The notes below the pieces were generated by a model that was given only the letters and a program-made list of their open reading frames with translations, did not search any database and was not told the DNA's origin. The position numbers and the translations under genes are program-made. From UBA5359 sp002410925 [NCBI: bacterium UBP13_UBA5359] (GTDB lineage: Bacteria; UBP13; UBA5359), in assembly GCA_002410925.1 (NCBI GenBank), contig DHPR01000033.1, positions 62,001 to 126,000 of the forward strand: a stretch of 64,000 nt of DNA, written 5' to 3'. Positions 54,319 through 63,903 of this stretch are shown piece after piece (within the stretch, counting starts at the first letter, position 1; each line of letters starts with the position of its first letter).

Positions 54319-56190
54319 ATGAGAGAGCTATTTCCGGAACTGGAGAAGCTGCTGGAATGTGTGCATATTCTTATTATGGATATGGAGTTTCGCATTATTT
54401 TCTGGGGCATGGCAGACATACAACTATACGGATTTAGCCGTGAAGAGGCCATCGGGCGCGCCGTATATGACCTTTTGAAAACGGAGTTTCCCTATCCGTT
54501 AGAGAAAATCAAGACCGATCTGATATCGGAGGGCAAGTGGCACGGCGATTTAGTGCATACGCTCAAGAATGGTAAAAGAATCACGGTTAATAGTTGTTGG
54601 GTGCTCTATACCGGCCTCAACGGTTCTCCTACAGCCATTGTAGAGGTCAACAACGATATCACTGAAAGAAAATTAGCGGAAGAACGCCTGGGAAAGAACC
54701 TGAGAGATACGGAATATTTATCTGCTACGGCCATGCATTTTCTTGAACCGATGTCGCACAGAGAATTCTTTCGGTATACAGCAGAGCAATTGCAGGCGAT
54801 TTCAGGCAATGCAATGGTTGCACTAAGTGAATATGATTCGCGTACAGATGAGCTTATACTGCGAGCGCTCTCAGGCTCTGCAGACAAATTGCAGAGAGCT
54901 GTTGCCATACTTGGACGGGACCCCGTTGGTCTTAGATACAGAGCAAGCAAGGATATCCGCAAGCAAATGGCTGGAGGCCGACTTGATTCTCTTGAGGGGA
55001 GCGCCTGTGAGCTGATATTCAATCAGCTGCCTTTGCCTCTTTGCAAGCAAATTGAGGAGGAACTTCATCTGGGCGGTATCTACGCGATGCCCTTCTCTCT
55101 TGGCGAAGACTTCATGGGCACAGCAGCGATAATAACCGACCGTGATGAGGAGTTGAAAAACAGCCGGCTGGTTGAAGCAATCGTTAATCAAGCCATCTTG
55201 GCACTTAAACGTAACAGAACTGAAAAAGATCTCAAAAGGAGTGAAGCCAGGTTTCGAGCTACCTTTGATCATGCGGGCATAGGTATGACTATTGTTGATG
55301 TAAAGGGAAGGATTATAAAGGCAAATCAGGCCTTTGTGCAGGTTATCGGCTATACCTTGCAAGAGCTGACCAATATGCATGTCAATGATTATATATATCC
55401 ACCGGACCAGCTTTACGATAACGAATTATTGCAGGAGATGATCGAGGGAAAGCGTGATAGCTATCAAGCGGAGAAACGCTATGTAACTAAGGACGGCAGA
55501 ATAATATGGGGCAGGCTGACTGCATCCATAGCACGAAACCCATTACCGGAGCCGCCATTCATTATCAGAATGCTAGAGGATATTACAGAGCGCAAGTTGT
55601 CGGAAGAGCGTGAGGCAAAGCGAAAGGAGGAGCAGTTTGAGTTCTATCGGCGAACCATTTTAGCTGCCACCGAAGGCAAATTGGTAATAACTGAGAAAGA
55701 TGAAATATTCAGTATCTCGGGAGAGACTATTGTGACTTGGCCGCTTGAAAAGTCGGAAAATCTCAGTGATGTGCGTCATGAGGTGATAGAGATTGTTAAG
55801 AGCGCAGGTATTGCGGAGGCCAGAGTAGATGTCTTTGCGATAGCTGTGGGGGAGGCTTTGACCAATGCGATCAAGCATGCGCATGCAGGCACGGCAACAA
55901 TGCACAAACCGGCAGAGGGCCTGATGTTGGTGGTTACCGATCAGGGGCCGGGCATCCCGGCGCTGACACTACCGGAAGTGGCATTAAAAAGAGGATATTC
56001 GACTGCAGGTACCCTGGGTATGGGATACAAATTTATGATTACATTTGCAGACAGAGTCTATCTGGCAACAGGTCCCGGAGGTACCACCGTTGGACTGCTA
56101 CTGCAGCTTCAGCCACCCAAAAAGCCTCAAACCGAATTATTACCGTTATGTGCCATGCTGGCGATGGAACAGGGGGAACTAAACACGTGA
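54319..56190 (+). CDS. PAS-GAF-PAS sensor with RsbW/RsbT-like ATPase output
   Basis: A 623-residue cytosolic sensor. PAS 1 spans about 8-118 (IDMEFRIIFWGMADIQLYGFSREEAIGRAV), GAF-like domain about 135-300, PAS 2 about 312-430 (FDHAGIGMTIVDVKGRIIKANQAF), a short coil, and an HATPase domain about 455-600. The ATPase has AIAVGEALTNAIKHAHAG (N box), VTDQGPGIP (G1) and GTLGMGYKFMITFADRV. It lacks an H-box phosphorylation domain, so it looks like a serine-kinase/anti-sigma type switch rather than a histidine kinase. No partner sigma or STAS gene is adjacent. No good ribosome site precedes the ATG. Confidence 0.82.
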   Translation: MRELFPELEKLLECVHILIMDMEFRIIFWGMADIQLYGFSREEAIGRAVYDLLKTEFPYPLEKIKTDLISEGKWHGDLVHTLKNGKRITVNSCWVLYTGLNGSPTAIVEVNNDITERKLAEERLGKNLRDTEYLSATAMHFLEPMSHREFFRYTAEQLQAISGNAMVALSEYDSRTDELILRALSGSADKLQRAVAILGRDPVGLRYRASKDIRKQMAGGRLDSLEGSACELIFNQLPLPLCKQIEEELHLGGIYAMPFSLGEDFMGTAAIITDRDEELKNSRLVEAIVNQAILALKRNRTEKDLKRSEARFRATFDHAGIGMTIVDVKGRIIKANQAFVQVIGYTLQELTNMHVNDYIYPPDQLYDNELLQEMIEGKRDSYQAEKRYVTKDGRIIWGRLTASIARNPLPEPPFIIRMLEDITERKLSEEREAKRKEEQFEFYRRTILAATEGKLVITEKDEIFSISGETIVTWPLEKSENLSDVRHEVIEIVKSAGIAEARVDVFAIAVGEALTNAIKHAHAGTATMHKPAEGLMLVVTDQGPGIPALTLPEVALKRGYSTAGTLGMGYKFMITFADRVYLATGPGGTTVGLLLQLQPPKKPQTELLPLCAMLAMEQGELNT

Positions 56191-56314
56191 ATGTATATTC
56201 ATTTCTTAAATATTTCCACCGTAAAGGATTATGCCCCGGCGTCGGCTTTGCGCAGCAGCAATCAATTCACCTACACGCTTTACCTGGTGCATGATATAAT
56301 ATCACCGGTGATGT

Positions 56315-57637
56315 TTGTTGTTTAGTAATTTCAATTATCATATAATTACGTACGGCTGCCAGATGAATAAGGCCGATTCCGAGCGTATAGCCGGATTACT
56401 TTCCAATGCAGGAGGCAGTTCGGTCGATGATCCTGCAAAGGCGGATATTATACTGCTTAACACCTGTAGTGTCAGAGATCATGCTGAACAGAGAATTTAC
56501 GGCAAGCTGGGTGAGCTGAAAAGGTATAAGAATAATCGGCCCGGCATGAAGATAGGCGTTTGCGGTTGCATGGCGCAAAAAGAGGGGGAAGCGCTGCTAT
56601 CCAGAGTGCCCTATGTGGATATGGTAGTAGGTCCCGATAATCTGCATCGCATTCCTGAATTATTGCTTGATGGTGGGATAGCAGTTGAAGAGGGCAATCT
56701 TCCTAATGTATTGCCGGTACAGAGAGAGAACGATCTTCATGCCTGGGTAACGGTTATTCGAGGCTGTAATAACTTTTGCTCATACTGCATTGTGCCCTAT
56801 GTCAGGGGAAGAGAACGCAGCCGGCCGGCCGGTGTGATCGTTGATGAGATCAAGGCTTTGGCTGATGATGGCTGCCGGGAAGTGACCCTTCTGGGCCAGA
56901 ACGTCAACAGTTATGGCAAAGATATAACCAATGATTGCGATTTTGCTGATTTATTGGCAAGAATTAATGCTATCGATGGTATAAAGAGGATACGCTTTGC
57001 TACATCGCATCCCAAGGACATGTCTGATCGCCTGATCCGAGCCATTACGGATCTCCCCAAGGTCTGCGAGCATATTCACCTCCCTGTTCAGGCAGGCGAC
57101 GACGATACGTTGCGGCGCATGGGGAGGGGGTATACAGTGGCGGATTACAGATGGCTGGTGGATAGAATCCGTGCAGCAATTCCAAATATAACTTTATCTA
57201 CCGATGTAATTGCAGGGTTTCCAGGAGAGAGTGAGAGTGCTTTTCAAAACACTGTGAAGCTCTTTAAGAGTATACGATATGATCAGGCCTTCATGTTCTA
57301 TTATTCGCCACGGACAGGTACTCGGGCAGCTTCTCTGAAGGAACAGCTCCCTCTGGCAGTTAGAAAGCGGCGTCTGGCAGAGCTTATTGAACTTCAAAAG
57401 AACATTACCTGTGAGATCAATGAAGCAGCTGTCGGCAAGGTGGAAGAGGTTATGATAGACAGGGATAACCCCTCTGACACAGAGAGCATGATGGGTCTTA
57501 CTCGAGGCGGCAAGAAGGTGGTTATCAAGGAAGCAGCACCCGGCAGCCGAGGCTCCGTGGTGAATGTGCGTCTTAATCAAGCGTATCTCTGGGGCTTCAC
57601 AGGAGAGCCGGTGGAGGCATTATGCAGCAATCGCTGA
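56315..57637 (+). CDS. miaB: tRNA-2-methylthio-N6-isopentenyladenosine synthase
   Basis: A radical-SAM methylthiotransferase of 440 residues modifying A37 of tRNA after MiaA. The N-terminal cluster cysteines are in ITYGCQMNKADSER, NTCSVRDHAEQR and CGCMAQKEG. The radical SAM motif is GCNNFCSYCIVPYVRGRERS. A TRAM domain ends the protein (about 370-435). The start appears to be TTG 56315 or 56318 close to a TATAAT box (56295-56300), giving a very short leader; this is uncertain. It overlaps mutS by 16 bases, and miaA lies further down the same operon. Confidence 0.94.
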   Translation: MLFSNFNYHIITYGCQMNKADSERIAGLLSNAGGSSVDDPAKADIILLNTCSVRDHAEQRIYGKLGELKRYKNNRPGMKIGVCGCMAQKEGEALLSRVPYVDMVVGPDNLHRIPELLLDGGIAVEEGNLPNVLPVQRENDLHAWVTVIRGCNNFCSYCIVPYVRGRERSRPAGVIVDEIKALADDGCREVTLLGQNVNSYGKDITNDCDFADLLARINAIDGIKRIRFATSHPKDMSDRLIRAITDLPKVCEHIHLPVQAGDDDTLRRMGRGYTVADYRWLVDRIRAAIPNITLSTDVIAGFPGESESAFQNTVKLFKSIRYDQAFMFYYSPRTGTRAASLKEQLPLAVRKRRLAELIELQKNITCEINEAAVGKVEEVMIDRDNPSDTESMMGLTRGGKKVVIKEAAPGSRGSVVNVRLNQAYLWGFTGEPVEALCSNR

Positions 57638-60177
57638 CACCTATGCTGAAGCAGTATTATACAGTCAAGGCGGAGGTGGAGGATGCCTTTCTCTTCTTCC
57701 GATTGGGCGATTTTTATGAGCTGTTCGGTGAGGATGCCGAGTTGGCTTCTCGCCTTCTGGAGATAACGCTCACCTCCAGAGAGGCCGGCAGAAACAGGCG
57801 TATTCCTATGTGCGGTGTTCCTTATCACTCAGCCGATAAGTATATTGTCCGTCTGGTAAAGAAGGGGTATAGCGTAGCTATCTGTGAACAGGTGGAGAAT
57901 CCCGATGCGGCTAAAGGCCTGGTACGCCGCGAGATTGCCAGAATAGTCACACCCGGTACGCTGGTGGATGATAATTTCCTGGAGGCCAGAGGCAATAACT
58001 ATCTGCTGGCGGTAGCTTTGGAAGGTGCTGATTACGGGCTGGCCTATGCCGATATTTCCACAGCCGAATTCAAGTTGACCAATCTGCAAACCAAGGAGGA
58101 ACTGCTCAATGAGATAGATCGCCTGCAACCGGCCGAAATACTTCTGTCGCCGGCACTGGCGGAAGAGAGGGAGAGCCTGCTGTCGATAACGACCGCTCCC
58201 TTGCACGAGGGCGATGATATGACGGTTGAGAGGGCTAAGGATACTCTCTGCCGTCACTTTGGAGTAATGTCACTGGCTGGATTCGGATGCGAGAAGATGG
58301 GTGCAGCGCTTAAGGCTGCCGCCTCAGTTATGAATTACTTGCGCCAGACGCAGATGCAGGAATTACCGCATATTACCTCTTTGAGCGCTTATGGATGCAG
58401 CGGGCGTATGATTCTGGACAGGGCAACCGTACGCAGCCTGGAGTTAACTTTCAATATGCGCGACGGCGGCCGTCAGGGTACGCTTTTGGGCGTATTGGAC
58501 CAGACAGTAACGACTATGGGAGGACGTTTGCTGCGCCGCTGGATAATGGAGCCTCTGGTAAAGGTTTCTGATATAGAGCATCGTCTGGAAGCTGTTCAAG
58601 AGATGCTCTCCTCCCGTAAGACTTCAGAGCTCATGCATCAGTATTTGGAAGCGGTATACGATCTGGAGCGACTTCTGGGCCGTATCACTCTGGGACAGGC
58701 CAATGGTCGTGATCTGGTGGCCTTCAGATCATCGTTAGCTGCCTTACCTGATATAAAGACTCTGCTGTCGGCTGCAGAGACGCCTTTGCTCAAATCCCTT
58801 GGCAAGGATATCACCTTGCTGGAGGATATACGGCAGATGATTGCCTCAGCTATAGTGGATGAACCGCCTCTGACATTACGAGATGGCGGTATCATTCGTG
58901 GCGGTTTTAACGAGGAATTGGATCGCCTGCGTTCCATCTCTAAGGAGGGAAAAGGCTGGCTGAGCCGGATAGAGCTGCAGGAGCGAGAGCGGACGGGAAT
59001 CAAAAACTTGAAGATAGGCTTTAATCAAGTTTTCGGCTATTATATCGAGGTTACCAAGACTAATCTGGCACAGGTGCCGGACGAGTATATACGTAAACAG
59101 ACCATGGCTAATGCAGAGCGCTACATAACGCCGGAGCTTAAAGATTATGAGAGCATGATCCTTAACGCAGAAGAGAGAATAGGGGCTCTGGAATATGAGC
59201 TTTTCAATCAGGTGCGAGATGCAATAATTCCCTATGCTGAGGAGATTCAGCAGACAGCGGCTGCAGTGGCGCAAGCTGATGTCCTTCTCTCTTTTGCTGC
59301 AGCAGCCGGAAGAAACGCTTATTGCCGGCCTGCCATCAGTGAGGATGATGCTATCCTGATAAAGGATGGTCGTCATCCGGTGGTGGAGCGAGGCAGCAAT
59401 GCTTATGTTCCCAACGATACGGATATTGCCGGCACTGATTCGCATGTCATGATTATCACCGGGCCTAACATGGCCGGTAAATCTACTTATCTACGGCAGG
59501 TAGCTCTGATAACTTTGATGGCGCAGATAGGCTCCTTTGTTCCGGCAGCGGAGGCGCGGATAGGTCTGGTAGACAGAGTATTCTGCCGGGTAGGTGCGCA
59601 TGATGATCTGGCGGCCGGACAGAGCACTTTTATGGTAGAGATGACGGAAATGGCCAACATCCTTAACTATACTACCGCTCGCAGCCTGATACTTATCGAT
59701 GAGCTGGGACGGGGTACCAGCACATTCGACGGCATGAGCATTGCCTGGGCTATTGTGGAAGCCTTGCATGATCTGGGAGCAAAGACTCTTTTTGCTACCC
59801 ATTATCATCAGCTCAATGAGCTGGAGGAGCGTTTGCGAGGGGTACGTAATTATCGTGTTCTGGTGCGGGAAGAGGGCGACGATATCATCTTTTTGCATCG
59901 CATAGCCGCAGGCGGCACCGATCGCAGTTATGGTATAGAGGTTGCCCGGCTGGCCGGTATCCCACGCCGGGTGGTGGAGAGGGCTAAAAACGTTCTGCGC
60001 GAGCTTGAGGGTAGGCGCCTGGAGATGCCGCAGGCCATGCCGGCCGATCAGCTAAGCCTCTTCACGGCACCGGAAGATCCCTTGCTAGGTGAGATAAGAG
60101 CTCTCGATATCCTTAATATGACGCCGCTGGAGGCTATGAATAGATTGCAAAAGATAAAAGACCGTTTGATTGAATAA
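57622..60177 (+). CDS. mutS: DNA mismatch repair protein MutS
   Basis: An 851-residue mismatch-recognition ATPase, full length. The N-terminal mismatch-binding motif reads FYE in RLGDFYELF (Phe31, Glu33). Later segments: connector and lever domains, clamp (about 430-520), Walker A GPNMAGKST (about 614-622), DELGRGTSTFDG and ATHYHQL. The C-terminal end has LSLF, like the beta-clamp-binding motif of MutS. ATG after GGTGGAGGC inside the end of miaB. mutL follows closely. No MutH gene is present. Confidence 0.97.
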   Translation: MQQSLTPMLKQYYTVKAEVEDAFLFFRLGDFYELFGEDAELASRLLEITLTSREAGRNRRIPMCGVPYHSADKYIVRLVKKGYSVAICEQVENPDAAKGLVRREIARIVTPGTLVDDNFLEARGNNYLLAVALEGADYGLAYADISTAEFKLTNLQTKEELLNEIDRLQPAEILLSPALAEERESLLSITTAPLHEGDDMTVERAKDTLCRHFGVMSLAGFGCEKMGAALKAAASVMNYLRQTQMQELPHITSLSAYGCSGRMILDRATVRSLELTFNMRDGGRQGTLLGVLDQTVTTMGGRLLRRWIMEPLVKVSDIEHRLEAVQEMLSSRKTSELMHQYLEAVYDLERLLGRITLGQANGRDLVAFRSSLAALPDIKTLLSAAETPLLKSLGKDITLLEDIRQMIASAIVDEPPLTLRDGGIIRGGFNEELDRLRSISKEGKGWLSRIELQERERTGIKNLKIGFNQVFGYYIEVTKTNLAQVPDEYIRKQTMANAERYITPELKDYESMILNAEERIGALEYELFNQVRDAIIPYAEEIQQTAAAVAQADVLLSFAAAAGRNAYCRPAISEDDAILIKDGRHPVVERGSNAYVPNDTDIAGTDSHVMIITGPNMAGKSTYLRQVALITLMAQIGSFVPAAEARIGLVDRVFCRVGAHDDLAAGQSTFMVEMTEMANILNYTTARSLILIDELGRGTSTFDGMSIAWAIVEALHDLGAKTLFATHYHQLNELEERLRGVRNYRVLVREEGDDIIFLHRIAAGGTDRSYGIEVARLAGIPRRVVERAKNVLRELEGRRLEMPQAMPADQLSLFTAPEDPLLGEIRALDILNMTPLEAMNRLQKIKDRLIE

Positions 60178-60213
60178 GCTAAAATGTTAAATGGCGGGCA
60201 GAGGAGTAATGAG

Positions 60214-62007
60214 ATGGCCGTTATTAAAGTGTTACCACATAGCTTGCGAGAAAAAATCGCCGCCGGGGAAGTGATAGAACGTCCGGTTTCCGTGGTCAAG
60301 GAGCTTCTTGAGAACTCCATTGACGCAGGGGCAGGCCGCATAACGGTGGATATACAGGATGGCGGCAAGAGGCTTATCCGTGTAACTGACGACGGCAACG
60401 GTATCTATGCCGCTGATATGCCGCTGGCAGCCGAAAGACATGCCACCAGCAAGATATCCGAAGAGAGGGATTTATATGCGGTCAGCAGCCTGGGCTTCAG
60501 AGGCGAGGCATTAGCCAGCATCAAGGCGGTATCTCGTTTGCGCATCATCAGCCGCCGGGCTGATTGTGATGAAGGAGCTGAATTGCTGGCACAGGGAGAT
60601 GAACCGGTGGAGGTAAGACCTATTGGATGTGCGCCGGGGACATCTATTACAGTTACGGATATCTTTTATAACCTGCCGGCCAGATTGAAATTTCTCAAGA
60701 CCAGCATCACAGAGCAGCGAAAGATACAGGAGGTTATAGAGAGATATGCCATGGCCTATCCGGAAAAGGCCTTTGTGCTTACAAGTGATAGTCGGGAACT
60801 GCTCAATGCCGCACCGGCGGCGTCGGCTGAGGACCGCCTGATAGATATTTACGGCCGGCAAGCCGTAGAGGGCTTTGTGGCGGTAACGGCTGAGAATGAT
60901 TACGTTTCCATTAAGGGGCTTGTTTCCAGGCCGGGATTCAGTCGCAGCAACAGATCCGATCAGACTATGATAATCAACGGCCGGCTGGTACAATCGGCCA
61001 TATTCCGATTTGCGCTGGACAGAGCTTATCGTGAGCTTCTGCCTGCGGGAAGATATCCTTTAGCCCTGATCAGATTGCAAGTTGACCCCTCCAAGCTGGA
61101 TGTTAACGTTCACCCGCAGAAAACAGAGGTACGTTTTGTCGACGAACGCGATGTCGGAATCCTATTGGAGCGTACCGTGCGCCGCACCCTGCTTGAACTT
61201 AGGCTCAGAACCTTAAATCCCTTTACTGAAGCAGGGTCGGAAATATCTGCAAGACCGGGAGCTATAGCGACCGATCGCAAGTCTTATGCCGCACAGACAC
61301 CGGTTAATATGCAATTGATGGAGGAATCCTTTACCGATTTTTTTCCCGATAAAGATATGCCGGCCATGCGGCAGGATAGAGCAGGGGCTGAAGCAGATAT
61401 ACCTGGAAAAGATAACGGCTTCTCCGAAAGTACGAGCATAAATATAATCGGACAGGCTTTACAGATGTATGTGGTGGCTTATGATGAGCTCTCTATTATT
61501 CTGATAGATCAGCATGCCGCCCATGAACGAATTCTTTACGATCGCCTGATGCAAGCTGATGGAGGCGGATCAGAGGTGCAGGTGCTGCTTCTGCCGGAAA
61601 CCATAGAACTACGCCCCGCAGAGGTATCTATTGTTGGAGAAAGAAGCGATATACTTAAACGTTTAGGCTTTACGGTAGAGCCCTTTGGGAAGAATACATA
61701 TCGTTTGACCGGGGTGCCGATGGAACTGGCCGAAGCTTCTCCCGCTACGGTTTTCAGAGATATCGTTTCCGATCTTATGGAGATAGGCGGTAGTGCACGG
61801 GAGGAACAGATAAGAGCTTCTCTCTGTCGCAGGATAGCCTGCCATGCTGCCGTGAAGGCCGGCGATGTATTGAGTGAGAGTGAGATGAAACAGCTGACAG
61901 TAGATCTCCTGACGGTTCCCGGCAGAGCCATGACCTGTCCACATGGGCGCCCGGTGCTGATAAAAATGGGGCAGGCAGAGTTGTTGAAAGCCTTTTATCG
62001 GAGTTGA
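60214..62007 (+). CDS. mutL: DNA mismatch repair endonuclease MutL
   Basis: A 597-residue GHKL ATPase and nicking endonuclease. The N-terminal motifs are IAAGEVIERPVSVVKELLENSIDAGA, DDGNGI, RHATSKI and GFRGEALASI. The linker runs about 335-415. The C-terminal domain has the endonuclease motif DQHAAHERILYDRL, plus ACHAAVKAGD and CPHGRPVLIK, so nicking activity is expected and fits the absence of MutH. The longer frame starts at 60184; the ATG at 60214 has GAGGAG upstream and fits the family start. miaA begins one base after the stop. Confidence 0.96.
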   Translation: MAVIKVLPHSLREKIAAGEVIERPVSVVKELLENSIDAGAGRITVDIQDGGKRLIRVTDDGNGIYAADMPLAAERHATSKISEERDLYAVSSLGFRGEALASIKAVSRLRIISRRADCDEGAELLAQGDEPVEVRPIGCAPGTSITVTDIFYNLPARLKFLKTSITEQRKIQEVIERYAMAYPEKAFVLTSDSRELLNAAPAASAEDRLIDIYGRQAVEGFVAVTAENDYVSIKGLVSRPGFSRSNRSDQTMIINGRLVQSAIFRFALDRAYRELLPAGRYPLALIRLQVDPSKLDVNVHPQKTEVRFVDERDVGILLERTVRRTLLELRLRTLNPFTEAGSEISARPGAIATDRKSYAAQTPVNMQLMEESFTDFFPDKDMPAMRQDRAGAEADIPGKDNGFSESTSINIIGQALQMYVVAYDELSIILIDQHAAHERILYDRLMQADGGGSEVQVLLLPETIELRPAEVSIVGERSDILKRLGFTVEPFGKNTYRLTGVPMELAEASPATVFRDIVSDLMEIGGSAREEQIRASLCRRIACHAAVKAGDVLSESEMKQLTVDLLTVPGRAMTCPHGRPVLIKMGQAELLKAFYRS

Positions 62008-62008
62008 T

Positions 62009-62980
62009 ATGTTTGAAGAAAACCGTTTATTGGTACTGACCGGGCCTACCGCAGTGGGCAAGACGGATATTGCCGTCAGAGTTGCGGCTGTGACTAATGC
62101 TGAAATTATTTCAGCAGACTCCATACAAATTTACGAAGGCTTTGATATCGGGAGCGCCAAGCCCGGCGAGAAAGAGAGAGAGGGTATTCCTCATCACCTC
62201 TTGGATGTGGCTGATCCATGCGAAGGCTTCAGCGTTGCTCGTTACAAGGATATGGCTGAAGCAGCTATTCGGGATATCTGGAGCCGTAGCAAACAGGCTG
62301 TATTGACAGGGGGAACGGGTCTCTACATATCCGCCGTCATCGATGGCTTTAGCTTTCCTGAAGGCACCGATAATCCGGCTGTAAAAATTGCATTTGAAGA
62401 GAGGGCTGATCAAGAGGGATTGGCTTCGCTCTACAAGCAGCTTGAAAGAATAGACCCTGCTAGCGCTTCCAGGATTCACCCCAATGACCGTAGGCGAATA
62501 ATCAGGGCGTTGGAAGTCTATAACGCAACCGGTAGGCCCTTAAGCCATTTCAAGCGTCGTGGAAATGAACCGCCTCGCTTCGATGCCGTTATCATAGCTC
62601 TGACCATGCCGCGCGAGTTGCTTTACAGCAGGATAGAGGCCAGGGTAGAAGCACAGATAGAATCGGGGCTGATCGATGAGGTGCGGCAGCTTATGTCCAG
62701 AGCCTGCGTAAGGGATAGCCTGGCTATGCAAGGCCTTGGCTATAAAGAGATAGCCGCATATATTGATGGCCGATGCAGCCTGGAAGAGGCTGTTGCGATA
62801 CTTAAACGCGATACCAGGCGTTATGCCAAGCGCCAGTTATCCTGGTGGCGGCGGGATTCCCGTGTTCATTGGCTAGATATCTGTGAGTTCGATAATAAGG
62901 AAGCTCTGGTGCGGCACATAATTGATTTATGGCATACAGAAATGAAAAAGGGTAATTATATTCAGTATTGGAGAGAGTAA
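62009..62980 (+). CDS. miaA: tRNA dimethylallyltransferase
   Basis: A 323-residue enzyme adding a dimethylallyl group to A37 of tRNAs, the substrate for MiaB. The P-loop is TGPTAVGKTDIAV (residues 10-22), with ADSIQIYEGFDIGSAKP, HHLLDV, TGGTGLYISAVIDG and RRIIRALEVYNATGRPLS as conserved segments, then the C-terminal RYAKRQLSWWRRD. It follows mutL directly, as in many bacteria. The isoprenoid donor comes from the pathway that dxs and ispA belong to. Confidence 0.96.
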   Translation: MFEENRLLVLTGPTAVGKTDIAVRVAAVTNAEIISADSIQIYEGFDIGSAKPGEKEREGIPHHLLDVADPCEGFSVARYKDMAEAAIRDIWSRSKQAVLTGGTGLYISAVIDGFSFPEGTDNPAVKIAFEERADQEGLASLYKQLERIDPASASRIHPNDRRRIIRALEVYNATGRPLSHFKRRGNEPPRFDAVIIALTMPRELLYSRIEARVEAQIESGLIDEVRQLMSRACVRDSLAMQGLGYKEIAAYIDGRCSLEEAVAILKRDTRRYAKRQLSWWRRDSRVHWLDICEFDNKEALVRHIIDLWHTEMKKGNYIQYWRE

Positions 62981-63903
62981 TGTTTCAACAGGTTATGGGA
63001 AGTGTATTGGTAATACTTATTCTGCTTTTGGTAGGAGTTTGGGCACGTTTAAAGGGGCTGATGACCCGTGAAACCTCGGAAAGTATAAGCCGGATAGTAA
63101 TCGACATAACCACCCCGGCTCTCATATTCACAGCTATGTACAGGCAGTTCACTCCGGATCTTCTGAGACAATCATATGTTCTGCCCTTGTTTGGAGCTCT
63201 GGCTATTTTGACCGGCTTCACAGTCGGCCTGCTTCTGTTGCGCGCAGCTCGCCTGGAAGAGGATGAAGATAACACCTTTCTCTATCTCACCGCCATCAGT
63301 AACTTCAGCTATATGCCGCTGCCCCTGGCATATATGCTCTTTGGCGATAAGGGCATCATTCTGCTCTTTCTGGCTAATGTTGGCAGCTATTTTATGCTTT
63401 GGACATTTGGCGTCTGGATACTTACCAGAAACAGGCTGAATCTGTCCGGTCTGAAGAACCTTCTTACTCCGCCTCTGATAGGACTGGTGATCGGTTTTTT
63501 AGTGCCGCTCAGCCCCTTAAAGGGGCATATACCTGTTTTTATCATCGATGCTTTGGATATGCTGGGCAAAGCCACGGTTCCATTGGTAATGCTCTCTGTT
63601 GGCGGACTTATAGCAACTGTAGATTTTAAAAAGGCCTTCACTCAGGCCACGATGCCCGTGCTGGTGGTTGCTCGCCTGTTTCTGATTCCGGCCATCATGA
63701 TAGCTCTGGTCTATACCCTGAAGCTGCCGCCGCAACTGGCCAATATAGTCATCCTGATATCCGTCATGCCCTCGGCCTCCAGCTCGCCCATAATCATCCA
63801 GCGCTTCGGCGGCAAGCCTGACCTGGCCGCCACCGGGGTCTTCTTTACCACCGTTGCCAGCGTAGTGACGGTGCCTGCTCTGCTGAGTTTATTTCTGCGT
63901 TAA
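62980..63903 (+). CDS. AEC (auxin efflux carrier) family transporter
   Basis: A 307-residue inner-membrane transporter with about ten helices. It starts VMGSVLVILILLLVGVWARLKGLM and has the family-typical segments PALIFTAMYRQF in the first half and PSASSSPIIIQRFGG in the second. Bacterial AEC members export or import carboxylates such as malate or malonate; the substrate is not predictable here. The ATG shares one base with the miaA stop (TAATG) and has GGAGAGA upstream. An RHS-like fragment follows without any intergenic gap. Confidence 0.9.
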   Translation: MFQQVMGSVLVILILLLVGVWARLKGLMTRETSESISRIVIDITTPALIFTAMYRQFTPDLLRQSYVLPLFGALAILTGFTVGLLLLRAARLEEDEDNTFLYLTAISNFSYMPLPLAYMLFGDKGIILLFLANVGSYFMLWTFGVWILTRNRLNLSGLKNLLTPPLIGLVIGFLVPLSPLKGHIPVFIIDALDMLGKATVPLVMLSVGGLIATVDFKKAFTQATMPVLVVARLFLIPAIMIALVYTLKLPPQLANIVILISVMPSASSSPIIIQRFGGKPDLAATGVFFTTVASVVTVPALLSLFLR

